This document shows positions 21,580 to 31,354 of a DNA stretch of 64,000 bases, piece by piece. Both the position numbers and the translations under genes were made by a program. Numbering within the stretch: position 1 is the first letter of the stretch; each line of letters begins with the position of its first letter. The stretch comes from Antedon mediterranea (lineage: Eukaryota; Echinodermata; Crinoidea; Comatulida; Antedonidae): contig NC_092676.1 of assembly GCF_964355755.1 (NCBI RefSeq), forward strand, positions 11,142,288 to 11,206,287, in the 5' to 3' direction. Under the pieces are notes generated by a model that saw only the letters and a list, made by a program, of their open reading frames with translations, made no database searches and was not told the DNA's origin.

Positions 21580-24410
21580 CTGATTGCAGCCCCGATCAAT
21601 TCAGACAAACTTGAAAGTTGTCTCTGGTAACTTATAATGATTAATATTGTATACACTACTGTACATATTAATTATTTTGTAATATGTTATGTTATCAACA
21701 TGACTTCATCAGGCTGGGTGAGTTGGTATGATTGCTGCACATTAATACTGGCAAAAGCCTGTGTAGTTATATAGTCATAGCGTATGTAATATTTTTAAAT
21801 CCTTATTGTATATAACCGTATGTAAATGGTATTTTAAATGAATAATTATCTAGAACAATTAAACTTGGTTTGTTGTACATCCTATTTACTGTATTCTTCA
21901 AAATGCTTTAGTTTAGTCTAGAGTGTTTACCAGTGGCATTTTCTGTATACTGAAAATTCTCCCTTTATATGGTAGCTGAACGAAGTGTACCGTACCATCA
22001 TAAAATTACCTGTTATGGCTGACTGACATGCAATTTGGTGTTAGTGTAAATGTTGTTGATAATTAATTAAAGCAAACAAGTTAAATACATTATTAGTATT
22101 TCACGGATCGCAACATGTATTAAATTTTATTTCAATTGGTTACTAATTAACATATTGAATAAAAAACAAAAGATACTACTGTAAAGTAAATGAAATCAAA
22201 ATTAATAAAATAATATTTATTATGTATCAATCAATTAAAAGCTTTTGAAATTATATTATAGAGGTAAAACATTTTGCATAAACATTGTGTAAATGTACAT
22301 TAGTTGCATTATCATTATACATTAAAATATAGGTCCGATATCATTTGGGTAATGAAAAGTACATACAATTGAGATACTATGGGGAACTACATATTTTTAT
22401 TGAGTACAGTCTCCCCTAACTTTATGAACGTAAAATAATTCATAGTTAAAACTTTTACTTGAAAAAGCATTTATAATTTCTAAGGGTGCTATTTTGTTAC
22501 AATTGTAACTTCACCTATGTTTTGGCTGAGGTGGGTGTGGCAGTGTCACTCTACATTAAAAAAAGAACACATGGACAATACATAAAGTTAAAGTTGTACA
22601 AGATATTTGTTCAATCATATACGAACCAAGTACCATATTATATTTGATATGAAACAACAAACAACTTTCTATTTTGTATGCATTATTAATATGTGACATT
22701 ATGGTGACTTTTGCTAACCCCAGTTAAAACTTCATTTTTGAAAATAAACAAATCAAACTTTGCATAGAACGACCCTACTGTCTAGATATTTTTTTTGCAC
22801 AATGTACATCTGAATAATGGTGGACATCATTTCACACTCTTAACAACTTTGTTCTATCTTCTTTTATTGTATTTGAATCACTTCGATTTCCACAATGAAT
22901 CATGTATTTCTTCAAATAACTGTAAAAAATATTATTAAATCACATTATTAGTTGATAATAGGGTTAGTGTAACTACTGTACGTGCAAATAATTATCTGAT
23001 GACATTGCCCAGATCCAAGTAATTTAAATAAATATGCACTGAAATTTCTCACCATGGAAATGCCCTTCTTACATTTTCATACAGCATTAATACCGTAGTA
23101 TCAAATTCTAGGAGGTACGAGGGTGGGAAAAATTCATGACGATATCTTTTATTTCTGAAAGTACAGCTACAACCATCTGGAAATATAATGTTTTAAATTT
23201 GATACAGAACTGTAGGCCTACTGTATTTGGTTTGGAAACATACGTACAAATATAAATTTAATCACACTAACCAATAACATTTTTTATTTTAAAAAATTGT
23301 TATCTAGAATATGAAATCCTGAATTCTATCATATGTTTTATAGATCGACCACAGAAGAGCGAGAAAAATGCTGTGAAGTAAAGTGGGCAGAGGGTCCCAT
23401 TTCAAGAAAATTAATAATAAAATAAATGTTTTACATAGCATTAAACTTTACTTGGATACGCGTCAGCAGCTGCCATGGGTACGAGTTGGTATAGGTACGG
23501 GACGGGGTTGACCTGTATTTAGTAGAAATGTATAGTTACAATTATTATAATTGTAATTTGTAGCAAAAATGTAGTTGAACATCATGATGGTTGATACTGG
23601 GCCTAGCCATGCCATAGGTGGATCGCCATTGGTTAGCCTAGCTAGTGGGTGGGGGAGGTGATACTGGCTCACACAAACCATAACAAACTCGTACCCATGC
23701 CAAATTGTATGGTCAGTTCGTACCCGAATCGAACATTATACTAGCCTAGGCTAGGCATTTTTTAGCATTTAATACAACTTGGGTATGAATCATTATAATA
23801 AGGGGGTATAATAAGGCCTGGCCTCGTAGAGCAATCAGCTAGAGCATCCTGAGGCGGATGCATGGATGGGTAAATAATCACGGCTAGCCTAGCCTACTAC
23901 TACTACTAGATAAGGTCAAGCTAGGCCACCACTGGCTGCACAAAAGGCTAGGCCTAGCTAGCTAGGCTAGCCTACATAAAACGAAATATATATATTTATT
24001 TATACTTATCTTAGTACAAAACTGCACGGTCTCCTTAGGCAGGCTAGATCGATCGGGTCGGTTCAAGCATGGAGGTTTATTTTTTTACCTCCATGGTTCA
24101 AGAGGGTCCTCCAGTGATAATTATTGATAGGGGGGGCTTGGTATTTAGGAGGACTCGTCTAAGACGATATCGGGCCCATTTTAGAGACGATCAGGTCAAC
24201 CCGTACCAAATTTGGTATAACTAATTACCAATGACTGGGCATAAAATTCTTGGTGGAAAATCATCGAAATATTTACTGAAATATCCCGATAGTTTACTTA
24301 AACAAAAATAAAATCTAAATCCTAGAATTGCATACACTGCCTCCTAGTAGTATAACCTAGGTCTATAATTATAATGCGAGCGAGTTCCATTGTTTGGTTG
24401 GGCCTACGAC
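21580..24410. other. AT-rich spacer, no gene seen
   Basis: Long non-coding stretch. Features visible: CGTACCC-type words at 23475-23500, 23690-23730 and 24195; a CTAG/AGGCCT-rich patch at 23880-23970; and a small hairpin at 24068-24095. No other structure was seen. Confidence 0.4.
24068..24095. repeat. Small hairpin CATGGAGGT...ACCTCCATG
   Basis: Inverted repeat of 9 bp with an AT-rich loop. A second copy with longer arms lies at 55247-55284, also with an AT loop, so this may be the residue of a very short inverted-repeat element. Confidence 0.45.
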
Positions 24411-24419
24411 TCAACTCTG

Positions 24420-24588
24420 GTTGCCGGCGGACAATTTCACATTAGATGAATGAAGTTTTACTGTAGTACAGTACTGGGACATGCAACAGTGACACATGCG
24501 TGATATGGATGGGCCTGTTATCGTCGCTTGACATGGAACAGCGCAGCAGTTTCTTGTTGTTAGACATAAACCGTACGAGAATCGGGTG
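24420..24588 (-). repeat. Right terminal inverted repeat of the 13.5 kb unit
   Basis: Reverse complement of 11099-11268 with two or three mismatches (for example TTTATGTC versus TTCATGTC). TCTGTGT follows immediately at 24589-24595, matching 11092-11098. Confidence 0.75.
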
Positions 24589-24869
24589 TCTGTGTGCACG
24601 TACGACCATCTAGTTATTATAATTATTCGCAATTGTATTATATTTCAACTTCTTGTACATGGCTCCTATTCTATCCAACTATATCAGTGGTCCAGTCTGT
24701 GAAGTTAAAATGTTTTGGTTAATAATACTGTACTATTGAAATTGGTGAAATAGAACTAATTGTTCTAATAATTCTTATTTTATTAATTCATCAACTATGG
24801 TGATATATTGATTATCATTAAAACATTACAGTTCAAAAACATTACAGTTCTTTGTCTAGACAAGTTTAA

Positions 24870-25365
24870 AAAAACTACTGTGCTTCGAGAGTGCAGGATG
24901 ATACCAGAATGTTCTGGAAAAGCATATTTGAGAAGAACAGAAAGGAAAATAGCGAAGAGCGTGGGTGCAAGGACACAGCCCTGTTTCACACCACGGCTGA
25001 TATCAATTGCCTCAGATCTGGTTCCATTGAATTGGATTGTGGCTTTCATATCTTGGTGAAACCCAATCAATAATGAGAGTAAAATATCGGGACAGCCTAA
25101 ATGTTTTAAGATAGAGAAGAATACAGACCTACTAACGTTGTCAAAAACTTTTGACAGGTCAACAAAGACAACATACAGAGGTCGTTGCTGTTCCACACAT
25201 TTCTCTGGAAGTTGTCGCAGAGCAAATACCATGTCAACTGTGGAACGGGATGGTCGGAAACCACATTGGCTTTCTTGTAGAATTCTAGATGCAATAATTT
25301 GAAGCCTAGGCAGAAGTACACGTGCAAGTATATTACCAGCTATGTTAAGCAAGGAGATGCCCCTA
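24870..25365 (-). pseudogene. Non-LTR (LINE) reverse transcriptase, 3' part
   Basis: The minus-strand reading NNYRGISLLNIAGNILARVL continues with ESQCGFRPSRSTVDMVFALR, VVFVDLSKVFDNVSR and GVKQGCVLAPTLFAIFLSVL, the ordered fingers and palm motifs of a LINE RT. The sense is lost at about 24870, before the catalytic FADD box, so the copy is 3'-truncated. An AT-rich insert (about 25366-25495) separates it from the preceding segment. The clade is not assigned. Confidence 0.75.
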
Positions 25366-25495
25366 TAATTATTGCAATGGTGACGGTTTCAAATGATGGT
25401 TTATTACCATGTTCTTTTAAATACACACCCATGTTATACTGTACAATAATATGCCATTATTGAATAAATAAATGGGGTTTTTTAACATGAACTTG

Positions 25496-25617
25496 AACAG
25501 CTGCCCTTGTTTTTGTAGAGTGTAATGATGTTGGAGTCCTTTAGGTCCTGCGGAATACACCTTGAATGCCAACAAGTTTTAAAAAATTCAAGAAGCTCAG
25601 TTGTCAGGACATCCCCC
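25496..25617 (-). pseudogene. LINE reverse transcriptase, linker segment
   Basis: Minus-strand translation gives LTTELLEFFKTCWHSRC, then IPQDLKDSNIITLYKNKG, the segment just upstream of NYRGISLL in LINE RTs. It lies between the inserted AT-rich block and the SINE at 25618. Confidence 0.7.
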
Positions 25618-25945
25618 CCTATTTTGTATGAGTGACCAAGCGGTTAAGACAGTGGAATCGCAATACCTTGCCATATTAACATCAGCAAGGGTTCGAGCCT
25701 CACTCGCTCCATGGTTCTGGTGGTAGAACGAGTTTTCTCGGATAAGGACTATAAACCGTAGGTCCAGTGTACACATCTGGCTCATGTGCACTTTAAAGAA
25801 CCTAGTACACCTTTCGAGACGAGTAGGGGGGTTACCCCGGTGAACTAGTATACACACAGCCACTGTCGCTCATCAAGAGGTCACCTTGATTGTCAGTATA
25901 CGCTGTTTAGGGTCACCCTCTATAAATAAGGTGTAATAAATAAAA
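25618..25945 (+). mobile_element. tRNA-derived SINE inserted in the LINE
   Basis: The head contains an A box GTGACCAAGCGGTTAAG, like the leucine-tRNA class, and a B box GGGTTCGAGCC followed by a CACTCGCTCC stem. After it comes a central domain (TCTCGGATAAGGACTATAAACC, split here as ...GGATAAGGACTATAAACCG and TGTGCACTTTAAAGAACC) similar to the conserved core found in several invertebrate SINE families. The tail is TAAATAAGG...AATAAATAAAA. Insertion interrupts LINE coding between KSPGPDGISPEVFK and LTTELLEFF. Pol III transcription and LINE-dependent mobilisation are expected of this class. Confidence 0.7.
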
Positions 25946-26650
25946 ACATTTTAAACACCTCTGGTGAAATACCGTCAGGCCCAGGAGATTTTTTGTTCTT
26001 CAAACAATGAATGGCTAGTTCTACCTCCTCTTTGGTGATATTTCTGCCAAGGTCATGCATGGTTGTTAGCTGCTGCATTTCCTGAAGTGCACTAGGGTTT
26101 ATGTATGTGTCTGTAGCGTAAATAGAGCTGAAGTGCTCCAACCATCGTTTAAGTTGATCTGCAGCTTCGGTGAGCACAACACCATCATTTGAAAGAAGTG
26201 GTGCGCTTTTCTTTGGAATAGGACCAATATCCGAGCACATCTGGATTCGTTTATTGAGATTAGTCCAGTAGCGATGTAAAGCATTTCTTTTAAGACGCTG
26301 AACCATGCTCTTTGCTGACTTGTAATCAGCTTTTGCAGAACGATTGTTTTTCGTCCGCATCTTATCTCTTGCTCTGCGTTTCACATGAAGAGCTGGTAGT
26401 AATATTTCAGCATTTTCAATGAACCAATGTGGCTGCTTACGTGAACACTGTCTAAAAGCACTAAGAGCACTATCTGTAAGTGCTAAACGAAGCCGGGACC
26501 AAGCAGATGTTGGACAACTAGGCCTAGTTGTTACAAAGTGACCATAAGAAGGTTTTGAAACGTGTCGATGTTTAGCTGTATTTTTGTTTTGTTTTTTTCC
26601 CTGTTCCTCCGTAGCCCTTTCCACATCGGTTTCACCAGTCTCAAAACTAG
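25946..26650 (-). pseudogene. LINE reverse transcriptase, N-terminal part
   Basis: Open minus-strand frame with the basic segment KRRARDKMRTKNNRSAK, then LHRYWTNLNKRI and ITKEEVELAIHCLKNKKSPG followed by PDGISPEVFK, the conserved entry to a LINE RT. The endonuclease domain is absent, so the copy is also 5'-truncated near 26650. Together with the two downstream segments this is one broken LINE. Confidence 0.75.
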
Positions 26651-27435
26651 TTAGTCACGGCGGGTACCACAGGAAGGTTGTGGAATAGGACTTGTAAAAA
26701 AGAGTCTATACATTCCCAATGGACTTACAGTAATATATCCGCCATATACCAGTACAGGAGATAAAGGATTGGAAGTGATTGTAGGAGAGTGAATGAAGAG
26801 ATGGAAACTGGTGGGAACCCAAGGCTAGGCCTCGTAACGCATCATTAAACTTTACCCCCCGGGAAGAATGTAGTTGTATAACTATTGTAGGTCATAGCTT
26901 AAAACTGTAGTATTTTCTAATCTGTTGCAACATTTCAATATACCCTACTGTAATACAGTATTTAATGTCCCATGTTTGTGAACGTTATTTTAATTTAAGA
27001 TAAACGTCATCATAAAAGTTCTGTGAAAGTTACATTTATATATGTGTGCATTTCCATACATTCTATTACCGTTTATCGAATTACCGAAGTTGTGTACACA
27101 GCTTGATTATAACGTTAGATGCATGTTAATGAAAATGTTATATTTGAAGGTTCTAATTGCCGCTCTTTTCAATCTTCTAACGTTATTATGAATGTTAATC
27201 TAACGTTAGATGAATTTTTATAAAGTGTTCTCTAATAGTTACCTTTACATTGATTGTGATTGTCCTTTTAACGTTCGATAAACGCTATTAAAAATGTTAT
27301 GTACAGTCGTATTTTAACATTTTTGTGAACGATCTTTGTATGTACTCTAGTAGCTTGATCAACTTTCGTATGCACTTTGAGGTCGAGAGAATTTGACTTC
27401 AGAAATTAGTTTAGGGTGGTCAAACAATCAATTTT
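26651..27435. other. Spacer with repeated AACGTTA words
   Basis: No gene is seen. Between 27110 and 27300 the words AACGTTAGATG, TAACGTTATT and AACGTTCGATAAACG recur with ATGTTA spacers, suggesting an old tandem repeat. Confidence 0.35.
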
Positions 27436-27439
27436 AGCT

Positions 27440-27800
27440 TGGTTACACATTTTGAAAATGTGGCGAAAGGTCAAAAGGTCAGGGTGAGAAGTTATAAGAC
27501 CAAACAGCACTACGTCCTTAAATCTCGACAAACACTGGTCACAGCAAGGTAATTTTGGTCTCAAATTGATCAAAATATATATATTTATATTTAGTCTAAT
27601 GGGACATTTTAGTCAAAAATTACCGGAAATGCCATTTCTGACCTTTGACCCACAACCCAGGGCATATATGTATCTTCCTAACTACTGGTCTTAGACACTA
27701 GAATTGGGTCTTAAATTGTTCGAAATATACATTTTTGTTATTTGTTACATATTTACAAAAAGTCAAAGGGGTCAGGGTCAAGGGTTATATGAACAAATAT
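27440..27800. repeat. DR1-bearing tandem repeat family, block 2 (left of the Penelope insertion)
   Basis: Units with CAAACACTGGTCACAGCAAGG, TTTTGGTCTCAAATTGATC and TTACCGGAAATGCC match 31860-32170 and, inverted, 35085-35390. TGACCTTTGACCC at 27639-27651 is a perfect DR1 on the minus strand. The array continues at 29582 after the Penelope element. Confidence 0.7.
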
Positions 27801-27812
27801 AAATAGGTACTT

Positions 27813-29267
27813 TTGCCAACCTACATCAAAGATAGCAAAGAAGCTGTAGTTTTGTTTAAAGATTATACATTTTCATCTGAGAGTGCTTATCTTTTTACAA
27901 TGGATGTTACGGCCTTATACACATCAATTCCTATTCAAGATGGACTTAGCGCAATGAGACATTTTATTGAACTAGATATTTCAATTAAATATCCCGCATC
28001 GACAATACTACGTCTCGCTGAACTTGTACTTAATACTACAGCCTTCAACTTCAATGGAAAGTTTTTTCGGCAAGTTTCTGGGATAAGCATGGGTACAAAA
28101 ATGGGACCTAACTTTGCTTGCCTCTTTATGGGGTATTTTGAGCAGAATGTGTTACGAGATTATAAGGGGAAGAAACCAGATTTATTCAAACGGTATATTG
28201 ATGATTGTGTTGGTGTTATGTCGGGAACTTTAGATGAACTTAATGAGTTCATTAACTTTGTGAACAATTTTCATCCTGCTATAAAGTTTACTCATGAAAT
28301 TTCTGACAAGTGTGTGCCTTTCCTTGATATTAGTTTATCTATTGATAAACCTGGTCTTTCTACATCCGTCCACTACAAAGATACTGACGCGCACACTTAT
28401 CTAAATTACAACTCTTCGCATCCTCCAGCTTGTAAGAATGCTATACCGTATTCGCAACTTGTTAGACTTCGACGTTTATGTAGCGATGATGATGACTTTA
28501 ACATCAAAGCATCTGAGATGATCGATTTTTTCAATGCACGCGAATATCCATCTGACATTACTGTGAAATCTCTAAGAAAAGTTTGCCAGTTAACGCACGA
28601 GGACACATTGCAACCTACACATAATACAAATGCTTGTGACCGCATACCTCTAGTCCTCACGTATCATCCTATGAATAAGAAGGTTATTAACATTGTCCGC
28701 GATAACTTTTCAATTTTGACTGAAGATAAATCCGCTACAAAAGATATTTTTCAAGAACCACCCATGATAGCTTATAGACGTGATCAAAGCATTAAAGACA
28801 CTTTAGTTAAATCTAAATTACAAAACAAAGGTAATGAATCAACTGGAACATTCAAATGTAATAGAAATAGATGTTCGACATGTAATTACGTTTCATGTTC
28901 AAACCAAATAGTAGGACCTTCTGGTAATTATGTTATCACAGATCGTATTACGTGCACCACTAGAAATCTAGTTTATTGTATTTCGTGTACTAAATGTAAT
29001 ATGCTTTATATTGGTGAAACTAAACGCAGGTTAGGTGATAGGTTTGTAGAACATTTAAGGTCTATTAAACTAAAGACTCCCGGATTACCTGTAGCCACCC
29101 ATTTTTGTAATAATGAACATTCCCTTTCGGATATTACTATTTCTGGTGTTAAAGTATGTAATGGTTCTGAGACATCTCGTAGAATTATAGAAGAAAGAAT
29201 AATTGAAAAGCTTGGCACTCTTGCCCCTACCGGCATAAATGTACAATTTAGATCCTTTAAACATTAA
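27813..29267 (+). CDS. Penelope-like reverse transcriptase with GIY-YIG endonuclease (N-terminally truncated)
   Basis: About 484 codons without a stop. RT motifs: FTMDVTALYTSIP (motif A, residues ~28-40), GISMGTKMGPNFACLFM (B) and RYIDD (catalytic, ~127-131). A Cys cluster CNRNRCSTCNYVSC (~351-364) precedes the GIY-YIG nuclease, which begins LVYCISCTKCNMLYIGETKR and continues with a conserved Arg and EH. The canonical N-terminal RT motifs are missing because the copy starts at LPTYIKDS directly after the target duplication, so the apparent Met is not a native start. In intact relatives the protein nicks DNA and primes reverse transcription at the target. Clade (Neptune, Poseidon or other) not assigned. 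Confidence 0.9.
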   Translation: MPTYIKDSKEAVVLFKDYTFSSESAYLFTMDVTALYTSIPIQDGLSAMRHFIELDISIKYPASTILRLAELVLNTTAFNFNGKFFRQVSGISMGTKMGPNFACLFMGYFEQNVLRDYKGKKPDLFKRYIDDCVGVMSGTLDELNEFINFVNNFHPAIKFTHEISDKCVPFLDISLSIDKPGLSTSVHYKDTDAHTYLNYNSSHPPACKNAIPYSQLVRLRRLCSDDDDFNIKASEMIDFFNAREYPSDITVKSLRKVCQLTHEDTLQPTHNTNACDRIPLVLTYHPMNKKVINIVRDNFSILTEDKSATKDIFQEPPMIAYRRDQSIKDTLVKSKLQNKGNESTGTFKCNRNRCSTCNYVSCSNQIVGPSGNYVITDRITCTTRNLVYCISCTKCNMLYIGETKRRLGDRFVEHLRSIKLKTPGLPVATHFCNNEHSLSDITISGVKVCNGSETSRRIIEERIIEKLGTLAPTGINVQFRSFKH

Positions 29268-29569
29268 TTTTGCCAGAGACATTCACATATTAACAATTAT
29301 TTACACTTGAAGCTTTTGTCTTTGTTTTAAATTTCCTGCTTGATAAGCAACCATTCCTGCTTTGTACACCATAGCTTTTGGAGGCGTGCCTTTATAACTA
29401 TGCCTTTTGTTTGTTAACATCTTTGATTGGCTGATTTGTTTTATTATGTAATTTTGTGACTTATATATGTTATCCTTTGTTACAATTCTTTTCACCTGAT
29501 GATGGGCTATGCCCGAAACATGTCGTTAAAATAAATCTATATTGAGGCAGTTTTAACTTATTTGATCTT
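29268..29569 (+). other. Penelope 3' region
   Basis: Non-coding tail of the element. It contains the hammerhead motif at 29489-29531 and ends near TTATTTGATCTT before the target duplication. Confidence 0.7.
29489..29531 (+). ncRNA. Hammerhead ribozyme motif in the Penelope element
   Basis: The core CTGATGA (29496-29502) is followed by stem II GGGC-TAT-GCCC (29504-29514), then GAAA (29515-29518), a minimal stem III AC-AT-GT and the cleavage triplet GTC (29522-29524). Stem I can form from TTTTCAC upstream and GTTAAAA downstream with one mismatch. All invariant core residues are present. Hammerheads with very short stem III are established in Penelope-like elements, where they are thought to process multimeric transcripts. 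Confidence 0.8.
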
Positions 29570-29581
29570 AAATAGGTACTT

Positions 29582-29670
29582 ATATCTCGGCAACCACTGG
29601 TCGCAGCAAGTGAATTGTGGTCTCAAAATATTCAGAAGGCATGCATTCATATTCAGTCTAATTGGGCATT
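29582..29670. repeat. DR1-family repeat, continuation after the Penelope insertion
   Basis: TATATCTCGGCAACCACTGG and GAATTGTGGTCTCAAA continue the unit broken at 27800. 29671-30870 after it holds no recognised gene; 30380-30590 is a noticeably GC-richer island with short open frames of unknown nature. Confidence 0.6.
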
Positions 29671-30870
29671 TTATTGAGAAACTTATCCTTGGACAGTAAT
29701 GTTATGCAATAACTTTTGCTTTAAATTGTTTCATTATAGGATGTAAAACAAGTCCTTTACTGTTTGTAATTGTATTTTTGCTTATAATAATGATAGAAAG
29801 TATTGTTGACCCCGAGGACGATCAAATATTGATAGCAACGTCGAACTCAACAGTTCTTTTCAGAATGCTAGAAGTAACTTATAACAAATAAACGCCCCGG
29901 GCATTTATTGTTCAGAGGTAAAAGGTATCACAGACAACTATAATAGACCAATTCATTGCAAGTACAGTATTATTAAGGAAAAGTACCTATATTTAAAAGT
30001 AAAAGACAGATTAGCTAATATGTTTATCTTTTTTACACAGGCACACAAGATGCCAAATTCAAACACCTAGAGGAGCATGACTATTTTTTAAAGTCACAAA
30101 CCAGCACAATCAATAGTGTATGATTATTAATATTACACCAATTATTATTATATCAAAATTGATTAAATATTTTCTACATAGGCCTCTAGGTTGGGGCTAA
30201 GCATATTAGCTAATGTTAAATTTTTGGCTTAGTATTACGATTCTCGGACGTAGTCTCTTTGCGGCATGTTATTTGATCGGCATAACAGTTACCTTTTATT
30301 CACCGCCAGTTATTGAACATTTCCTGGCCATCGCTGTTCACTTTATTTGCGAGAGAGGTACACATGCTGATTTCCTAGAGAATGGAATGTGAAAAATATC
30401 TTTGGCACGCCGCTCAGAGAGAAGTCTGCGTTACTGCTGAAACCACGCGCTATAGGAGGGGAATCGCCCCAAGGCCGAATCCTCTCAGGGCAGAATCTTC
30501 CCGCTACCTACTAAATAGTAAAGAGGGATTTTCCATCTCTCATGTCTACCGGATCGAGGCGCGCTATGTTCGAGAGACATGTTAAATTAATTTCAAAATA
30601 AACACGCTCGAAATGCCAATCAAGCAGGCAGTCACATTTGATGTGTTTCGCTATAACAATTATTGTTTATCGAAAGTCGTTCACAGGTTGAAAATGGTAG
30701 TTTTGAATATAAAATATGCAAGAAAGTCTGAAAAACAAAGGGTGGTCTAACACAATACATCAATGCAAAGCATAAAGTGGAGGATCATCTTATTCAGGAA
30801 CTAACAGACGATTTATTCATCATGCTGGGATTCAAAAGATTTATCAGAAGATCTGTGTTATCCAGTCGAT

Positions 30871-31206
30871 TTAAAGTTTGCCTTGCCTTGAAGTAAAGAT
30901 GAAAAAGTCAACGTTCTGACAGAAATAAAGTTGCTTTATAACTATAATAAAAATAAATCTGGGAAACACGCCGAACGTTTTACAATTCTTTAAGAAATTG
31001 ATATCCGCGTCTGCTTTTGCGACCTTCTTGTTAAGTTTCTCAAACTGTCTAAGGTCCTGCTTGGTTACTGTACTAGTCGAAGCAAAGTCATTAATGATGT
31101 GGCCAAACTTCCGAACAGAATGTAAAATTAACACGAATTTGATAGCGACATAACAACTTTTAATGTCAGACATGTTTCGTCGTATTCTTATACGACATCA
31201 TCAGTG
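30871..31206 (-). pseudogene. Penelope-like element fragment, 5' region
   Basis: The minus-strand translation contains KFGHIINDFASTST, LRQFEKLNKKVAKADADINF, then LKNCKTFGVFPRF, the N-terminal segment found just before the RT of Penelope-like proteins ('FL..C...G..P..'). After PRF the sense is lost. The 5' end carries a hammerhead motif (31161-31212). The fragment is followed on the other side by an inverted piece of itself (31207-31308). Confidence 0.65.
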
Positions 31207-31212
31207 AAGTGA
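31161..31212 (-). ncRNA. Second hammerhead ribozyme motif (Penelope fragment)
   Basis: On the minus strand: CTGATGA (31204 to 31198), stem II GTCGTAT-AAGA-ATACGAC (7 perfect pairs), GAAA (31178 to 31175), a tiny stem III AC-AT-GT, then GTC (to 31169). The inner part of stem I pairs TCA with TGA. Stem II differs from that at 29504 in sequence but not in design, which supports structural conservation. Confidence 0.8.
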
Positions 31213-31308
31213 AAATGCGTACAGCTCACTTCACTGATAAGAATACGACGAAACATAACAAGAAGGTCGCAAAAGCAGACGCGGATATCAATTTCTTAAA
31301 GAATTGTA
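31207..31308 (+). repeat. Inverted partial copy of the Penelope 5' region
   Basis: AACAAGAAGGTCGCAAAAGC and the following bases to AAAGAATTGTA (31258-31308) are an exact inverted copy of about 30982-31033. Upstream of it, CACTGATAAGAATACGACG followed by AAACAT is a hammerhead lacking the 5' side of stem II. The two halves form a head-to-head Penelope junction. Confidence 0.75.
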
Positions 31309-31354
31309 TAATAAAAATATTAATAAATTCTGCTACTTAATACTAATATACCTT

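Larger units (their letters stand above)
11099..24588. mobile_element. Candidate 13.5 kb transposable unit with 169 bp TIRs and 7 bp TSD
   Basis: Two segments of ~169 bp, 11099-11268 and 24420-24588, are inverted copies differing at only two or three bases by eye. Their outer ends (CACCCGATTCTCGTACGG and its mirror) are flanked directly by TCTGTGT on both sides (11092-11098 and 24589-24595). Similarity stops at the outer edges and at the same inner point. This is the structure of a large cut-and-paste element, although the interior is mostly AT-rich and holds no intact transposase. It contains exon-like segments (13986-15860), a LINE remnant, a foldback element and a chromodomain pseudogene. 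Alternatively the ends are two independent copies of a short repeat; the matching 7 bp argues against that. Confidence 0.55.
27813..29569 (+). mobile_element. Penelope-like element (5'-truncated), EN+ type
   Basis: The insertion lies between two copies of AAATAGGTACTT (27801-27812 and 29570-29581), a 12 bp target duplication; removing it restores the surrounding repeat unit. It holds one uninterrupted reading frame for the C-terminal RT and a GIY-YIG endonuclease, and a 3' region with a hammerhead ribozyme motif. Truncation at the RT and the open frame indicate a fairly recent incomplete insertion. Confidence 0.88.

Noticed and set aside
21700-21730. Third hammerhead (CCTGATGA on the minus strand)
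   Set aside because: No following stem II or GAAA in register.
25629-25710. Functional leucine-like tRNA gene
   Set aside because: The acceptor stem does not pair well and the sequence continues into a SINE body inserted in a LINE.
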